This document shows, one piece after another, positions 38,008 to 45,971 of a DNA stretch of 64,000 bases (position 1 is its first letter; each line of letters opens with the position of its first letter). Position numbers and translations under genes: made by a program. The DNA lies in NCBI RefSeq assembly GCF_014649775.1, contig NZ_BMTR01000009.1, positions 1 through 64,000 of the forward strand. The letters run 5' to 3'. Origin of the DNA: Streptomyces longisporoflavus (GTDB lineage Bacteria > Actinomycetota > Actinomycetes > Streptomycetales > Streptomycetaceae). The notes beneath the pieces are model-generated. The model saw only the letters and a list, made by a program, of their open reading frames with translations. It was not told the origin of the DNA and did no database searches.

Positions 38008-38421
38008 ATGAACACCACGGTCAGCTGCGAGCTGCACCTGCGCCTCGTTGTGTCGAGCGAGTCCTCACTGCCTGTACCCGCAGGACTGCGGTATGACACG
38101 GCCGATCCCTATGCCGTGCACGCCACCTTCCACACCGGAGCCGAGGAAACAGTCGAATGGGTGTTTGCCCGCGACCTCCTCGCCGAGGGCCTGCACCGGC
38201 CCACCGGTACCGGCGACGTCCGAGTCTGGCCGTCCCGGAGCCACGGTCAGGGCGTCGTCTGCATCGCCCTGAGCTCCCCTGAGGGTGAGGCTCTGCTCGA
38301 AGCCCCGGCGCGGGCCCTGGAATCGTTCCTGAAGCGGACGGACGCGGCCGTGCCCCCCGGCACGGAGCACCGCCACTTCGATCTGGATACGGAGCTCTCG
38401 CACATCCTGGCCGAAAGTTAG
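38008..38421 (+). CDS. ssgB: Sporulation and cell-division protein SsgB
   Basis: A 137-residue SALP-family protein. The sequence NTTVSCELHLRLVVSSESSL and PVPAGLRYDTADPYAVHATF is what I know as SsgB, the most conserved SsgA-like protein of sporulating actinomycetes. Together with SsgA it marks future septum sites and recruits FtsZ in aerial hyphae. ATG 38008 is preceded by GCGAAAGGC. I could not identify a confident stress-sigma promoter in the 190-base upstream region. A strong hairpin follows. Confidence 0.95.
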   Translation: MNTTVSCELHLRLVVSSESSLPVPAGLRYDTADPYAVHATFHTGAEETVEWVFARDLLAEGLHRPTGTGDVRVWPSRSHGQGVVCIALSSPEGEALLEAPARALESFLKRTDAAVPPGTEHRHFDLDTELSHILAES

Positions 38422-38498
38422 CTCCAGGCCGCGCGAGAGCACCCGGCGCCGTCCGACTCGGGGCGACGGCTCGGGCACGACAACCGCACAGAGCAGAC

Positions 38499-38544
38499 AC
38501 ACCGGCGCCGTCGCCGCGGATTCCCGCGGCGACGGCGCCGGTGT
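38499..38544 (+). terminator. Perfect 21-bp hairpin after ssgB
   Basis: Arms 38499-38519 and 38524-38544 (ACACCGGCGCCGTCGCCGCG onward) are fully complementary over the 4-nt loop ATTC, 78 bases after the ssgB stop. Confidence 0.8.
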
Positions 38545-38646
38545 CGTGTCGTGAAGCCGCTAGCATCGGCCAGCATCGGCGGGCACCCTTCCCCCAGCTC
38601 CCGACGAGCGGGGGAAACCCCACTACCCCAGGCCAGGGAGCAAATC

Positions 38647-39210
38647 GTGCTGATCACCCACGACACCCGGTGCGCACTCGACGCCGTGGTCGATCTGGTG
38701 AACACCGCACCGGACACCGAGAGCGCCGAGACGGAGGGGCTCCCGGACGTAGCGGCTTTGGCGGAGTTCGTACGAAGCCACGACATAAGCGATGTCGGTG
38801 TGCTCTCGGAGCGTGATCTGGCCGGCGTCCGGCACATCCGGAGCCGCTTCCAGGAGGTCTTCGCGGCGCCCGAGCCGCAGGCCGCGGCGGCGGTGATCAA
38901 CGAACTGATCGCGGCGGCGGGCACCACGCCCCGCCTCACCGACCACGACGGCTACGACTGGCACGTGCACTACTTCGCGCCCGGCGCCTCCATCGCCGAC
39001 CACCTCGCGGCGGACTGCGGGATGGCGCTCGCCTTCTTCGTGGTCGCCGGCGAGCAGGAACGGCTGCGGCGCTGCGAGGCCCCGGACTGCCGGCACGCCT
39101 TCGTCGACCTCTCCCGCAACCGCTCGCGCCGCTACTGCGACAGCCGCACCTGCGGCAACCGGCTGCATGTCGCCGCCTACCGGGCCCGGCGCAAGGAAGC
39201 CGCGGGCTGA
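38647..39210 (+). CDS. CGNR zinc-finger transcriptional regulator-like protein
   Basis: 187 residues. An ABATE-like N-terminal domain (DTRCALDAVVDLVNT) is followed by the zinc finger CEAPDCRHAFVDLSRN with RYCDSRTCGNR, giving the C-x4-C-x(n)-C-x4-CGNR pattern. The basic end AAYRARRKEA suits DNA binding. Targets are unknown. It follows ssgB in the same direction but beyond a terminator. The GTG at 38647 starts at LITHDTR with GGGAGC upstream. Confidence 0.85.
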   Translation: MLITHDTRCALDAVVDLVNTAPDTESAETEGLPDVAALAEFVRSHDISDVGVLSERDLAGVRHIRSRFQEVFAAPEPQAAAAVINELIAAAGTTPRLTDHDGYDWHVHYFAPGASIADHLAADCGMALAFFVVAGEQERLRRCEAPDCRHAFVDLSRNRSRRYCDSRTCGNRLHVAAYRARRKEAAG

Positions 39211-39227
39211 GCCCGCGGCCGAGGCGC

Positions 39228-39398
39228 CTACAGTCCCAGCAGATCGTGCAACGACCCCAGCAGGAGCAGGACGCCGATCACCGCCAGGAAGATCATCAGG
39301 GGTGGCTGGGAAAGCGCGAACAGACAGCCCTTGGGCTCTTCGGTCGCGACTCGTCCATCGGTCGGCGGGGCGGCATCGCCCGGTGCGGTGTCCAGCAT
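39228..39398 (-). CDS. Small single-span membrane protein
   Basis: 56 residues: a polar N-terminus (DTAPGDAAPPTDGR) and one C-terminal span (PPLMIFLAVIGVLLLLGSLH). It is tail-anchored in form. I recognise no family. ATG 39398 has GGCGAGATG context. Convergent with the CGNR gene. Confidence 0.6.
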   Translation of the reverse strand: MLDTAPGDAAPPTDGRVATEEPKGCLFALSQPPLMIFLAVIGVLLLLGSLHDLLGL

Positions 39399-39659
39399 CT
39401 CGCCGCGATGATGACGCAGTCCGCGGGGTGCCGATGACCAACACGCCAGAAACTCGCGGGAGTTCGCCGCATCCCGTGACCTGCGCAAGTCCGGCGTCCC
39501 GCAGCTGTCGTGACCTGTTCACCAGCGACGCACCCCGCCGGCCCCCGCCCCGCCGCCGTCCACACGAACGAGGGAGCCGAGCGCCCGTCGGACACACGAC
39601 GCTTGTTGACGTGGCCTACCGGGCTTCCGCCGGCTTCCCGGCCGCCGGTCCCGCCGCCG
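39399..39659. other. Intergenic region, 261 bases, no supported gene
   Basis: It lies between two minus-strand membrane-protein genes. Open frames here are shadows lacking conserved composition. It presumably holds the promoter of the 39398 gene; I see no clear elements. Confidence 0.4.
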
Positions 39660-40100
39660 TCAGATGCCGTGCTTCTTCAAGATGGCCTCGATGTCGCTGA
39701 AGTCCTCGCGCGGCGCCGCGGCCTTCGGCTGCACCGGCTGGGCGGCAGGGCGCGCACCCTGCCCCAGGGAGGGGGCGGACGCCCCGGGGGCCACTCCCTC
39801 GCGCTGGGCGGCCTTCGCGGCCTTGCGCTCCTTGCGGGTGCCGCCGGTCCTGCGCTCCACGGCGCGGGTGGTGACGAACAGCAGCCAGGCCACGCCGAGG
39901 ACGCCGAAACCCACCCATGCCTTCATGCTGAAGGCGGTGTCGGCCAGCCACCCCACGACGCCGGTCATCACCAGGCCGACCGGGACCAGGGAGTAGGCGG
40001 CCAGGCGCGTCGCCGCGAGGAAACGCTTGCGGTAGGCCGTGATCGCGGCAATGCCGAGGCCGGCCGCGGATACGGCGGAACAGACGGTCTCGGCAATCAT
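39660..40100 (-). CDS. Hypothetical membrane protein
   Basis: 146 residues with three hydrophobic segments in the first 80 residues (AETVCSAVSAAGLGIAAITA, LAAYSLVPVGLVMTGVVGWL, AWVGFGVLGVAWLLFVT). A basic Lys/Arg-rich region and a Pro/Ala tail follow, ending EDFSDIEAILKKHGI, a conserved-looking C-terminal helix. I do not recognise a family. It is divergent from the DsbA-like gene. Confidence 0.7.
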   Translation of the reverse strand: MIAETVCSAVSAAGLGIAAITAYRKRFLAATRLAAYSLVPVGLVMTGVVGWLADTAFSMKAWVGFGVLGVAWLLFVTTRAVERRTGGTRKERKAAKAAQREGVAPGASAPSLGQGARPAAQPVQPKAAAPREDFSDIEAILKKHGI

Positions 40101-40297
40101 CCGGTCCTCCAGGCATGCGGCGTACGGGCACGGACGGTCGCGCCGTCCTCCCCTCCATCCTGCACCGGCCGGGTACCCGCGGGCCACGCCACGAGCGGAC
40201 TTCAGGGACATATCAGGGTCGCCCCTCCTCCCCGGGTGCCGGTCACCGGCCCGCTCCCGGTTGGGAGGGTGCCCGCGGGGCTGGAAGACTGTGTCCC

Positions 40298-40834
40298 ATG
40301 AGTGACTCTGCCCCTGCCGGCCCCACCAGCCCCCTCGTCATCGACATCTGGTGCGAACTGCAGTGCCCGGACTGCCGGACCGCCCTCGACGACGTACGCG
40401 CGCTCCGTGCCCGCTACGGCGACACCGTCGAGCTGCGCCTGCGGCACTTCCCCCTCGAAAAGCACAAGCACGCCTTCGCCGCCGCCCAGGCCGCCGAGGA
40501 GGCCTTCGAGCAGGGGCAGGGCTGGCCGTACGTCGAGGCGGTGCTCGGCAGGGTCGAGGACCTGACCCGCGAGGGCGAATCCTTCCTGGTCGACGTCGCG
40601 CGCGAACTGGGCCTGAACGCCGAAGAGTTCGACACCGCGCTCGTCGACGGTCGGCACATCCTGATGGTCGACGCCGATCAGGCCGAGGGCAAGGCGATCG
40701 GCGTCACCGGGACGCCGACGTACGTCATCGGGGGCGAGCGCCTCGACGGCGGCAAGAGCCAGGATGGCCTGCGCGAGCGCGTCGAGGAGATGACCGATCT
40801 CCTTCTCGCGGCCTCCGGACAGGACGCTTCCTAG
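40298..40834 (+). CDS. DsbA-family thioredoxin-fold protein
   Basis: A 178-residue protein with active site CPDC in WCELQCPDC, the helical insertion of the DsbA/FrnE family (GLNAEEFDTALVDG) and the cis-proline loop GVTGTPTYVIGG. No signal peptide is visible, so it should act in the cytoplasm, like FrnE-type disulfide isomerases or 2-hydroxychromene isomerase relatives. It ends in a hairpin shared with the convergent GNAT gene. Confidence 0.82.
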   Translation: MSDSAPAGPTSPLVIDIWCELQCPDCRTALDDVRALRARYGDTVELRLRHFPLEKHKHAFAAAQAAEEAFEQGQGWPYVEAVLGRVEDLTREGESFLVDVARELGLNAEEFDTALVDGRHILMVDADQAEGKAIGVTGTPTYVIGGERLDGGKSQDGLRERVEEMTDLLLAASGQDAS

Positions 40835-40846
40835 CCGCGGCCCATG

Positions 40847-40876
40847 AAGCAGCTGCTCGTACTAGAGCAGCTGCTT
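40847..40876. terminator. Shared hairpin between convergent genes
   Basis: AAGCAGCTGCTC (40847-40858) pairs with GAGCAGCTGCTT (40865-40876) over GTACTA. It starts 13 bases after the DsbA-like stop and covers the GNAT stop at 40862-40864. Confidence 0.75.
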
Positions 40877-41686
40877 GTAGACGTAGTACGTGACCGGTTC
40901 GTAGCCCAGCGACTCGTACAGACGCAGGGCCGGGGTGTTGCCCGCGAAGACGTTGAGGCCGATGCGGTTCAGGCCCACCGCGCGGGCTTGGGCCTCCGCC
41001 AGGAGCATCAGCGAGCGGCCGTGGCCGCGTCCGCGGTGCTCCTCGTCGACCTGGACGTCGAAGACGAACCCGTCGCCGTCGCGCAGCGCGAGCCAGAGGG
41101 TGCCGACCTTGGTGCCCCCGTGCGTCAGCACACTGAGGCTGGTGCCTGGGGTGGCGAGGCCCTGCGGCAGATGGTCGGCGTGGTCGGCATCGGACTTGGC
41201 CCGCGCCTGCGCGGCCGGGACCCCGCGCTCGATCCAGGTCTGGGCGTAGTCCTCCTTCTCGCGGGCCAGCCAGACCTCGTACTCCTCCTCGGTCATCTCC
41301 CGCCCCTCGACATCCGCCGGCAGCGCGGGCGGCTCGGCGGTCAGGGGCTTGACCATGTGGCGGTTGCGCTCCACATAGCCGAGGGACACCGCGAGGCGGT
41401 GGGCCGCCGCGGCCGCGGCGGGCACCGCCACCTCGATCCGGTTGCATCCCCAGCCGCGCGCCACCTCTTCGGCGGCGAGCACGGCCACGGTGGCACGGCC
41501 GCGCCTGCGGTCGGGTTCCTCGATGCTCAGGTCCCGCATCTCGGCGACGCCGGGGCCGAACACGGGGTGCGTGGCGAGTTCTATCCCGCCCACGGGACGG
41601 CTGTTCACGCGCACTTCGTACGTACGTGACTTGGCGCCGTCAGCGCTCTGCTGGAGCGGCCCGGTCGGCCGCAGGGTCGTGGTCAT
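40862..41686 (-). CDS. Tandem GNAT-family acetyltransferase
   Basis: 274 residues with two GNAT halves. The first holds DLSIEEPDRRRGRATVAVLA and SLGYVERNRHMVK. The second holds VFDVQVDEEHRGRGHGRSLM (acetyl-CoA-binding R/QxxGxG/A) and ALRLYESLGYEPVTYYVYK. The second half has the cleaner motif A and is probably the active one. The substrate is unknown. The stop falls in the loop of the shared terminator. Confidence 0.82.
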   Translation of the reverse strand: MTTTLRPTGPLQQSADGAKSRTYEVRVNSRPVGGIELATHPVFGPGVAEMRDLSIEEPDRRRGRATVAVLAAEEVARGWGCNRIEVAVPAAAAAAHRLAVSLGYVERNRHMVKPLTAEPPALPADVEGREMTEEEYEVWLAREKEDYAQTWIERGVPAAQARAKSDADHADHLPQGLATPGTSLSVLTHGGTKVGTLWLALRDGDGFVFDVQVDEEHRGRGHGRSLMLLAEAQARAVGLNRIGLNVFAGNTPALRLYESLGYEPVTYYVYKQLL

Positions 41687-41760
41687 CAGTGGTGTTCTAC
41701 CCGCCCTGCGGCCCGAGCGTCATCTGGATCGCATGCACTTGCGGCCACTTGTTCGACCGA

Positions 41761-42582
41761 TCACGGGTCGAGGTCGCCCGCCGCCCGCTCGGCGAAGATC
41801 CGCATCGCCTTGGCGGTCACCGGACCCGGCGCGCCGGGCAGTGCGCGCCCGTCGACCCGGTGCACGGCCTGGACGTCGCGGAGCGTCGAGGTCAGGAACA
41901 CCTCGTCGGCGCTGTCGAGCACGTCGAGCGGCAGATCGCTCTCGCGCGCGTTCGTCCAGTCGACGGTCAACGCGCGCGTGATGCCCGCCAGGCACCCGGA
42001 GGCGACCGGCGGCGTGTGGATCTCGCCGTCGAGGACGACGAAGACGTTCGACCCCGTGCCTTCGCACAGCTGCCCCACCGTGTTGGCGAACAGCGCCTCC
42101 GAGGCGCCCTGCTCGTGGGCGCGCGCGAGGGCGACGACGTTCTCGGCGTACGACGTGGTCTTCAGGCCGGTCAGGGCGCCGCGCTCGTTACGGGTCCACG
42201 GCACCGTGATCACGGCGGTCGAGTCGGGGCGCCTTTCGGCCTCACCGAGGGCGACGACCAGCGTCTGCCCCTGGTCACCGCGGTCCGAGCCGAGCGGCGA
42301 CAGGCCGCCGGTGTACGTGATGCGCAGCCGCCCCAGCGGCATCGGGTTGGCGTCGAGGACCGCGGCGCAGGCCGCGCGCACCTCGTCGAGGTCCGGCTCG
42401 GGCAGGCCGAGGCCGCGCGCCGACCGGGCGAGCCGGTCCAGGTGCCGGGTCAGCGCGAAAGGCCGCCCCCCGACCGACTTCAGCGTCTCGAAGACACCGT
42501 CGCCGACGGTCAGGCCGTGATCGAGCACGGAGACGCGGGCGGTCTCCATTTCCTGCAGGCCGCCGTTGAGCCAGATCTTCAC
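41761..42582 (-). CDS. pabC: Aminodeoxychorismate lyase (class IV aminotransferase fold)
   Basis: A 273-residue PLP enzyme that would split 4-amino-4-deoxychorismate to p-aminobenzoate and pyruvate for folate. The PLP lysine is in TGLKTTSYAENVVAL and the phosphate-binding Glu in CEGTGSNVFVV. LDHGLTVGDGVFETLKS is the usual N-terminal signature. GTG 42582 overlaps the upstream pabB-like stop by 4 bases, which supports PabC rather than a branched-chain or D-amino acid aminotransferase. Confidence 0.85.
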   Translation of the reverse strand: MKIWLNGGLQEMETARVSVLDHGLTVGDGVFETLKSVGGRPFALTRHLDRLARSARGLGLPEPDLDEVRAACAAVLDANPMPLGRLRITYTGGLSPLGSDRGDQGQTLVVALGEAERRPDSTAVITVPWTRNERGALTGLKTTSYAENVVALARAHEQGASEALFANTVGQLCEGTGSNVFVVLDGEIHTPPVASGCLAGITRALTVDWTNARESDLPLDVLDSADEVFLTSTLRDVQAVHRVDGRALPGAPGPVTAKAMRIFAERAAGDLDP

Positions 42583-43667
42583 CAAGGGGTCCCTCCACTC
42601 ACTTCGTACGCTCCCGACGCTACCGCCAGCAGCCGTTCCGCCTTCAGCTCGGTCTCCCGCCACTCCCCCTCGGGGTCCGAACCCCAGGTGATGCCCGCGC
42701 CGGTGCCGAACCGCAGGACGGCAGCGTCCCCGGCGGACCGGTCGATCCAGAAGGTTCGGATGCCGACGGCCAGTTCGCCGGTGCCCCGGTCGGCGTCGAC
42801 CCAGCCGATGCCGCCGCAGTACGGGCCGCGGGGCGCGGTCTCCAGGGCGTCGATGATGCGCAGGGCGCTGGATTTGGGGGCGCCGGTGACGGAACCGGGC
42901 GGGAAGGCGGCGGCGAGGAGTCCGGGCCAGCCCTCTTCGGGGCGGAGCTCGCCCCGGACGGTGGAGACGAGGTGGACGAGGCCGGGGTGCTTCTCGACGA
43001 CGCAGAGATCGGGGACGGTCACGGAGCCGGTCACGCAGATCCGGCCGAGGTCGTTGCGGACGAGGTCCACGATCATGACGTTCTCGGCGTAGTCCTTCTC
43101 CAGGAGATCGGCCTCGGTCCGGCCCGTGCCCTTGATCGGCCCGGACTCCACGACGCGCCCCTCGCGGCGCAGGAACAGCTCGGGTGACGCGGTGGCTATC
43201 TCGACGCCGTGCCCGGGCAGCCGGATCGTCCCGGCGTACGGAGCGGGGTTCCCGCGGGCGAGGAGCGCCGTCAGGGCGTCCACGTCAGCGTCCTTCGCGA
43301 CCGGCGCGGACAGCACGCGGCAGAGGTTCGCCTGATAGACGTCGCCCGCCGCGATGTGTTCGCGCACCCGCCGCACGCCGTTCACGTACGCGGCGCGGTC
43401 GAGCGACGACGTCCAGTCACCGGCGGCGGGCCCCTGCCACGCCCCGGGCACCGGCGCGGGCACCGGCTCCTCGCGTACGTCGTCGAAGCGGGCGCAGACC
43501 AGTCCACCCTCGAAACTCGCGGTGACCGCCCAGAAACCGCGGGAGTCCAGGGCCGAGGGATCGCTGGTCACGTCCCTGAGGCCGGTCGCGAGCAGGCCGC
43601 CGAAGCGCGCCATGGGCAGGGGCGCCCCGGAGGGCGGCCGCAGGGACATCTGAGGGGCGCTGTGCAC
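42579..43667 (-). CDS. pabB: Chorismate-binding aminodeoxychorismate synthase component I
   Basis: 362 residues of the anthranilate/ADC synthase component I family: VYQANLCRVLSAP, VESGPIKGTGRTEADLLEKD (with the PIKGT lysine of PabB enzymes), MIVDLVRNDLGRIC and FPPGSVTGAPKSSALRIID. It would aminate chorismate with ammonia from a glutaminase encoded elsewhere. It is short at the N-terminus compared with TrpE. The start is GTG 43667; ATG 43649 is possible. Coupled to pabC. Confidence 0.88.
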   Translation of the reverse strand: MHSAPQMSLRPPSGAPLPMARFGGLLATGLRDVTSDPSALDSRGFWAVTASFEGGLVCARFDDVREEPVPAPVPGAWQGPAAGDWTSSLDRAAYVNGVRRVREHIAAGDVYQANLCRVLSAPVAKDADVDALTALLARGNPAPYAGTIRLPGHGVEIATASPELFLRREGRVVESGPIKGTGRTEADLLEKDYAENVMIVDLVRNDLGRICVTGSVTVPDLCVVEKHPGLVHLVSTVRGELRPEEGWPGLLAAAFPPGSVTGAPKSSALRIIDALETAPRGPYCGGIGWVDADRGTGELAVGIRTFWIDRSAGDAAVLRFGTGAGITWGSDPEGEWRETELKAERLLAVASGAYEVSGGTPW

Positions 43668-43742
43668 GTCTGCGAGTCTATGACCGGCGTCCTGGTGGCG
43701 CCCCGGCCCGGCGACAGCGCAGCACGCTGCGCAAACGCGTTT

Positions 43743-43770
43743 TTGTACTGGCCCGGGAATCCGCTAGAGT
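43743..43770 (+). promoter_or_regulatory. Promoter of the Gly-Cys-Val tRNA operon
   Basis: -35 TTGTAC (43743-43748) and -10 TAGAGT (43765-43770) are 16 bases apart (17 if TTTGTA is used), 42 bases before tRNA-Gly. This fits HrdB-type promoters. Confidence 0.6.
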
Positions 43771-43812
43771 TCAACACGTCGCCGGGACGCGCAAGCGGAC
43801 CGGGAAAGACAA

Positions 43813-43885
43813 GCGGACGTAGCTCAGTTGGTAGAGCGCAACCTTGCCAAGGTTGAGGTCGCCAGTTCGAACCTGGTCGTCCGCT
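43813..43885 (+). tRNA. tRNA-Gly (anticodon GCC)
   Basis: Acceptor GCGGACG with CGTCCGC, D-arm AGCTCAGTTGGTAGAGC, anticodon stem CAACC/GGTTG with loop TTGCCAA, TPsiC AGTTCGAACCT, discriminator T. First gene of the operon. Confidence 0.95.
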
Positions 43886-43924
43886 CGCAGGAAGTGGGGG
43901 ATCTTCCCGAACCCCCGCACTCCT

Positions 43925-43995
43925 GGTGGAGTGGCCGAGAGGCGAGGCAACGGCCTGCAAAGCCGTCTACACGGGTTCAAATCCCGTCTCCACCT
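43925..43995 (+). tRNA. tRNA-Cys (anticodon GCA)
   Basis: Acceptor GGTGGAG with CTCCACC, anticodon stem ACGGC/GCCGT with loop CTGCAAA, TPsiC GGGTTCAAATCCC, discriminator T, followed by an encoded CCA at 43996-43998. Confidence 0.95.
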
Positions 43996-43999
43996 CCAA

Positions 44000-44071
44000 G
44001 CGCGATTAGCTCAGCGGGAGAGCGCTTCCCTGACACGGAAGAGGTCACTGGTTCAATCCCAGTATCGCGCA
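44000..44071 (+). tRNA. tRNA-Val (anticodon GAC), copy 1 of 3
   Basis: Acceptor GCGCGAT with ATCGCGC, anticodon stem CTTCC/GGAAG with loop CTGACAC (GAC), TPsiC GGTTCAATCCC, discriminator A. No encoded CCA. It starts 5 bases after tRNA-Cys. Confidence 0.95.
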
Positions 44072-44100
44072 CGCAGTACGCATCACACGCAGGTTGACCT

Positions 44101-44172
44101 GCGCGATTAGCTCAGCGGGAGAGCGCTTCCCTGACACGGAAGAGGTCACTGGTTCAATCCCAGTATCGCGCA
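44101..44172 (+). tRNA. tRNA-Val (anticodon GAC), copy 2 of 3
   Basis: Identical to copy 1 and starting exactly 101 bases later. No encoded CCA. Confidence 0.95.
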
Positions 44173-44201
44173 CGCAGTACGCATCACACGCAGGTTGACC
44201 T

Positions 44202-44273
44202 GCGCGATTAGCTCAGCGGGAGAGCGCTTCCCTGACACGGAAGAGGTCACTGGTTCAATCCCAGTATCGCGCA
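44202..44273 (+). tRNA. tRNA-Val (anticodon GAC), copy 3 of 3
   Basis: Identical to copies 1 and 2, again 101 bases on. Unlike them it is followed by CCA (44274-44276), as expected if it carries the original operon end. Confidence 0.95.
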
Positions 44274-44281
44274 CCATCCGT

Positions 44282-44319
44282 ACGAAGCCCCCGGCCGTCT
44301 CCACGGCCGGGGGCTTCGT
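44282..44319 (+). terminator. Terminator of the tRNA operon
   Basis: ACGAAGCCCCCGGCCGT (44282-44298) pairs perfectly with ACGGCCGGGGGCTTCGT (44303-44319), 4-nt loop. It also lies just after the convergent zinc-ribbon gene stop. Confidence 0.85.
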
Positions 44320-44330
44320 CGTTCCTCCGG

Positions 44331-44648
44331 TCAGGAGGAGAAGAGCATGTGCCCGAAGCTCTTGTGGCGCTTGTTGTGGCCGTAGTGCCCGCCGTGGTGT
44401 CCGCCGTGGTGTCCGTGGGGCCCGCCGTGCTGGGGAGCGCCCCACGCCGGGGCGGGAGCGGCGGGGTACGCCTGCGGGGCGGGCGGTGGCGGCGGTCCCT
44501 GCTGGGCGCCCCACTGACTCTCGACGCGGCTCAGGGCCTCGAGCTCGCCGTAGTCGAGGAATATCCCGCGGCAACCGCTGCACTGCTCGATCTGGACGCC
44601 GTTGCGGTTGTACGTGTGCATGGGTGCGTGGCACTTGGGACACTGCAT
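44331..44648 (-). CDS. Zinc-ribbon (zf-TFIIB) protein with His/Gly-rich tail
   Basis: 105 residues. The N-terminal ribbon is CPKCHAPMHTYNRNGVQIEQ followed by CSGCRGIFLDYGELEAL, the zf-TFIIB pattern. A Pro/Gln/Ala-rich linker leads to a tail dense in His and Gly (HGGPHGHHGGHHGGHYGH) that could bind metal ions. The function is unknown. ATG 44648 begins the ribbon directly. Confidence 0.85.
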   Translation of the reverse strand: MQCPKCHAPMHTYNRNGVQIEQCSGCRGIFLDYGELEALSRVESQWGAQQGPPPPPAPQAYPAAPAPAWGAPQHGGPHGHHGGHHGGHYGHNKRHKSFGHMLFSS

Positions 44649-44717
44649 GGTCGGCTCAACTCCTCGCCGGTCGTGACTGCTTCGCCGGATCTCTGCCCGG
44701 CTTCGGTGCGTTGCACC

Positions 44718-45662
44718 CTACTTCGTGGGGGTGGGTGCCAACTCGGGCGGGAGGGCGGCCATTCGATCACAGGCGTCGACCACCGCCTGCTCGATCTCGT
44801 CGAGGGGCCGGTTCTCCCTGACGGACTTGGCGACGGCCAGGGCGGCGGTCTGCGCGGTCAGGGCGCGGGCCGGTATGTCGAGGGCGGGCCAGGGGTCGGC
44901 GGGGGCGGGCGGGAGTGCGGGGCCGCGGGCCGTGCGGTAGGCGGTGAGGAAGCGGGTCCACTCGTCCGCGGGGAGGAGTCCGCAGGCGTACCAGGCCGCG
45001 GGGCGGGCCAGGTCCCAGGCGGGGTCGCCGAGGCCGAGGTCGTCGACGTCGATGAGCAGCCAGCGCCCGTCGGGGGTGCGGACCAGCTGGCCGAGGTGCA
45101 GGTCGCCGTGGCAGAGGAGGCCGGGGAGCGGGGCGGGGGCCTCGGCGCGGGCCCATGCGGGGAGCGTGGCCCAGGCGCGTTCGACGGGGGCGGCGGCGGG
45201 GTGCGCTCCCGCGTCCCTCATCCGCCTCATCGCGCGGGCGGCCTTCGCGGGGCCCCGCATGTCCGGCAGGTGGTGCGGGAGTGCGGCCGGGGGTGTGGCG
45301 TGCAGGTGGGCGAGGAGGGTGGCGGCGGCTTCCCAGGGGGCGGCGTCGGGGTCGTCGCGGTCCACCGGGGTGCCGGCCTGCCAGAGAGTGACCAGGCGGC
45401 CGTGGAGCGGGAGGGGCCTCTCGTCGAGCGGCGGCAGGAGGATGCCGTCGAGGGCGGCGGCGACCTTCAGGCGGGCCGCGAGCTCGCCGGGGTCCGTGCC
45501 GGGTGCGTGCGCCTTGGCGACGGTGTCGCCGTGCCGGACGACGGTGGCGTCGTCGCGGTCGGCGAGGACACCTTCGGGGGCGCAGACGCAGGCCTGCGGG
45601 GTGCGGTGGGCTGTGTGGCGGACCTTGGCGGTCAGCGCCGACAGCAAGGCGGTGGCGGTCAC
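44718..45662 (-). CDS. Aminoglycoside phosphotransferase-fold (APH) kinase-like protein
   Basis: A 314-residue cytoplasmic protein. The catalytic loop is LLCHGDLHLGQLVR (HGDLHxxN-like with Gln at the Asn position) and the Mg-binding segment LLIDVDDLGLGDPAWDLA. The N-lobe is recognisable by AKAHAPGTDPGELAARLKVA. The substrate cannot be told; members include maltokinase-, choline- and antibiotic-kinase-like enzymes. GTG 45662 follows GGGGGACCC; an upstream ATG 51 bases away lacks such a site. Confidence 0.82.
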   Translation of the reverse strand: MTATALLSALTAKVRHTAHRTPQACVCAPEGVLADRDDATVVRHGDTVAKAHAPGTDPGELAARLKVAAALDGILLPPLDERPLPLHGRLVTLWQAGTPVDRDDPDAAPWEAAATLLAHLHATPPAALPHHLPDMRGPAKAARAMRRMRDAGAHPAAAPVERAWATLPAWARAEAPAPLPGLLCHGDLHLGQLVRTPDGRWLLIDVDDLGLGDPAWDLARPAAWYACGLLPADEWTRFLTAYRTARGPALPPAPADPWPALDIPARALTAQTAALAVAKSVRENRPLDEIEQAVVDACDRMAALPPELAPTPTK

Positions 45663-45808
45663 GGGTCCCCCGGGGTGCGTCGATCGGTGCTCCCCGTGAG
45701 CGTACGCATCCATCCCGGGGCGGGGCTCAGAGGTTCTTCCCCCACCCCGCCCCTGCCCGAAATCAAGGGGCTGCGCCCCCTGGACCCCCTTTACAAGGTG
45801 TCCTCAAG

Positions 45809-45842
45809 CGCCGGGCGGGCTGAAATTTCAGCCCGTCCGGCG
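45809..45842. repeat. Streptomyces-type intergenic palindrome, second copy
   Basis: CGCCGGGCGGGCTGAAA (45809-45825) and TTTCAGCCCGTCCGGCG (45826-45842) pair with one mismatch and no loop. It shares the CGCCGG..GGCTGAAA core with the element at 3429-3472. The sequence before it (CCCGAAATCAAGGGGCTGCG) resembles that at 50453-50475. Confidence 0.65.
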
Positions 45843-45850
45843 CAAAGAAG

Positions 45851-45880
45851 TGCCCGCGCAGCTCCCCAGCTGCGCGGGCA
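45851..45880 (-). terminator. Hairpin downstream of the 68-aa membrane-protein gene
   Basis: TGCCCGCGCAGCT (45851-45863) pairs perfectly with AGCTGCGCGGGCA (45868-45880) over CCCC, about 90 bases after the stop at 45972. Confidence 0.6.
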
Positions 45881-45971
45881 TTTCTCGTGCCGTCCGCCGC
45901 ACCCCCGTCCCCACGGGGTTTCCTGGCCGGATGTCCCCGCCCGGACCGCTCATCCGGGCCCGGGGCGCCGC

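Larger units (their letters stand above)
44000..44273 (+). repeat. 101-bp tandem array of tRNA-Val(GAC) units
   Basis: The unit is the 72-nt tRNA plus a 29-nt spacer. Both spacers (44072-44100, 44173-44201) are identical and contain GTACGCATCACACGCAGG. The array arose by recent tandem duplication. Confidence 0.9.

Noticed and set aside
43813..44273. The tRNA cluster as a phage attachment site
   Set aside because: No integrase, excisionase or flanking partial tRNA copy nearby; the repeats are whole tRNAs with operon promoter and terminator.
44718..45662. Aminoglycoside resistance gene
   Set aside because: The APH fold is shared by many kinases; the Asn after HGDLH is replaced and no resistance context exists.
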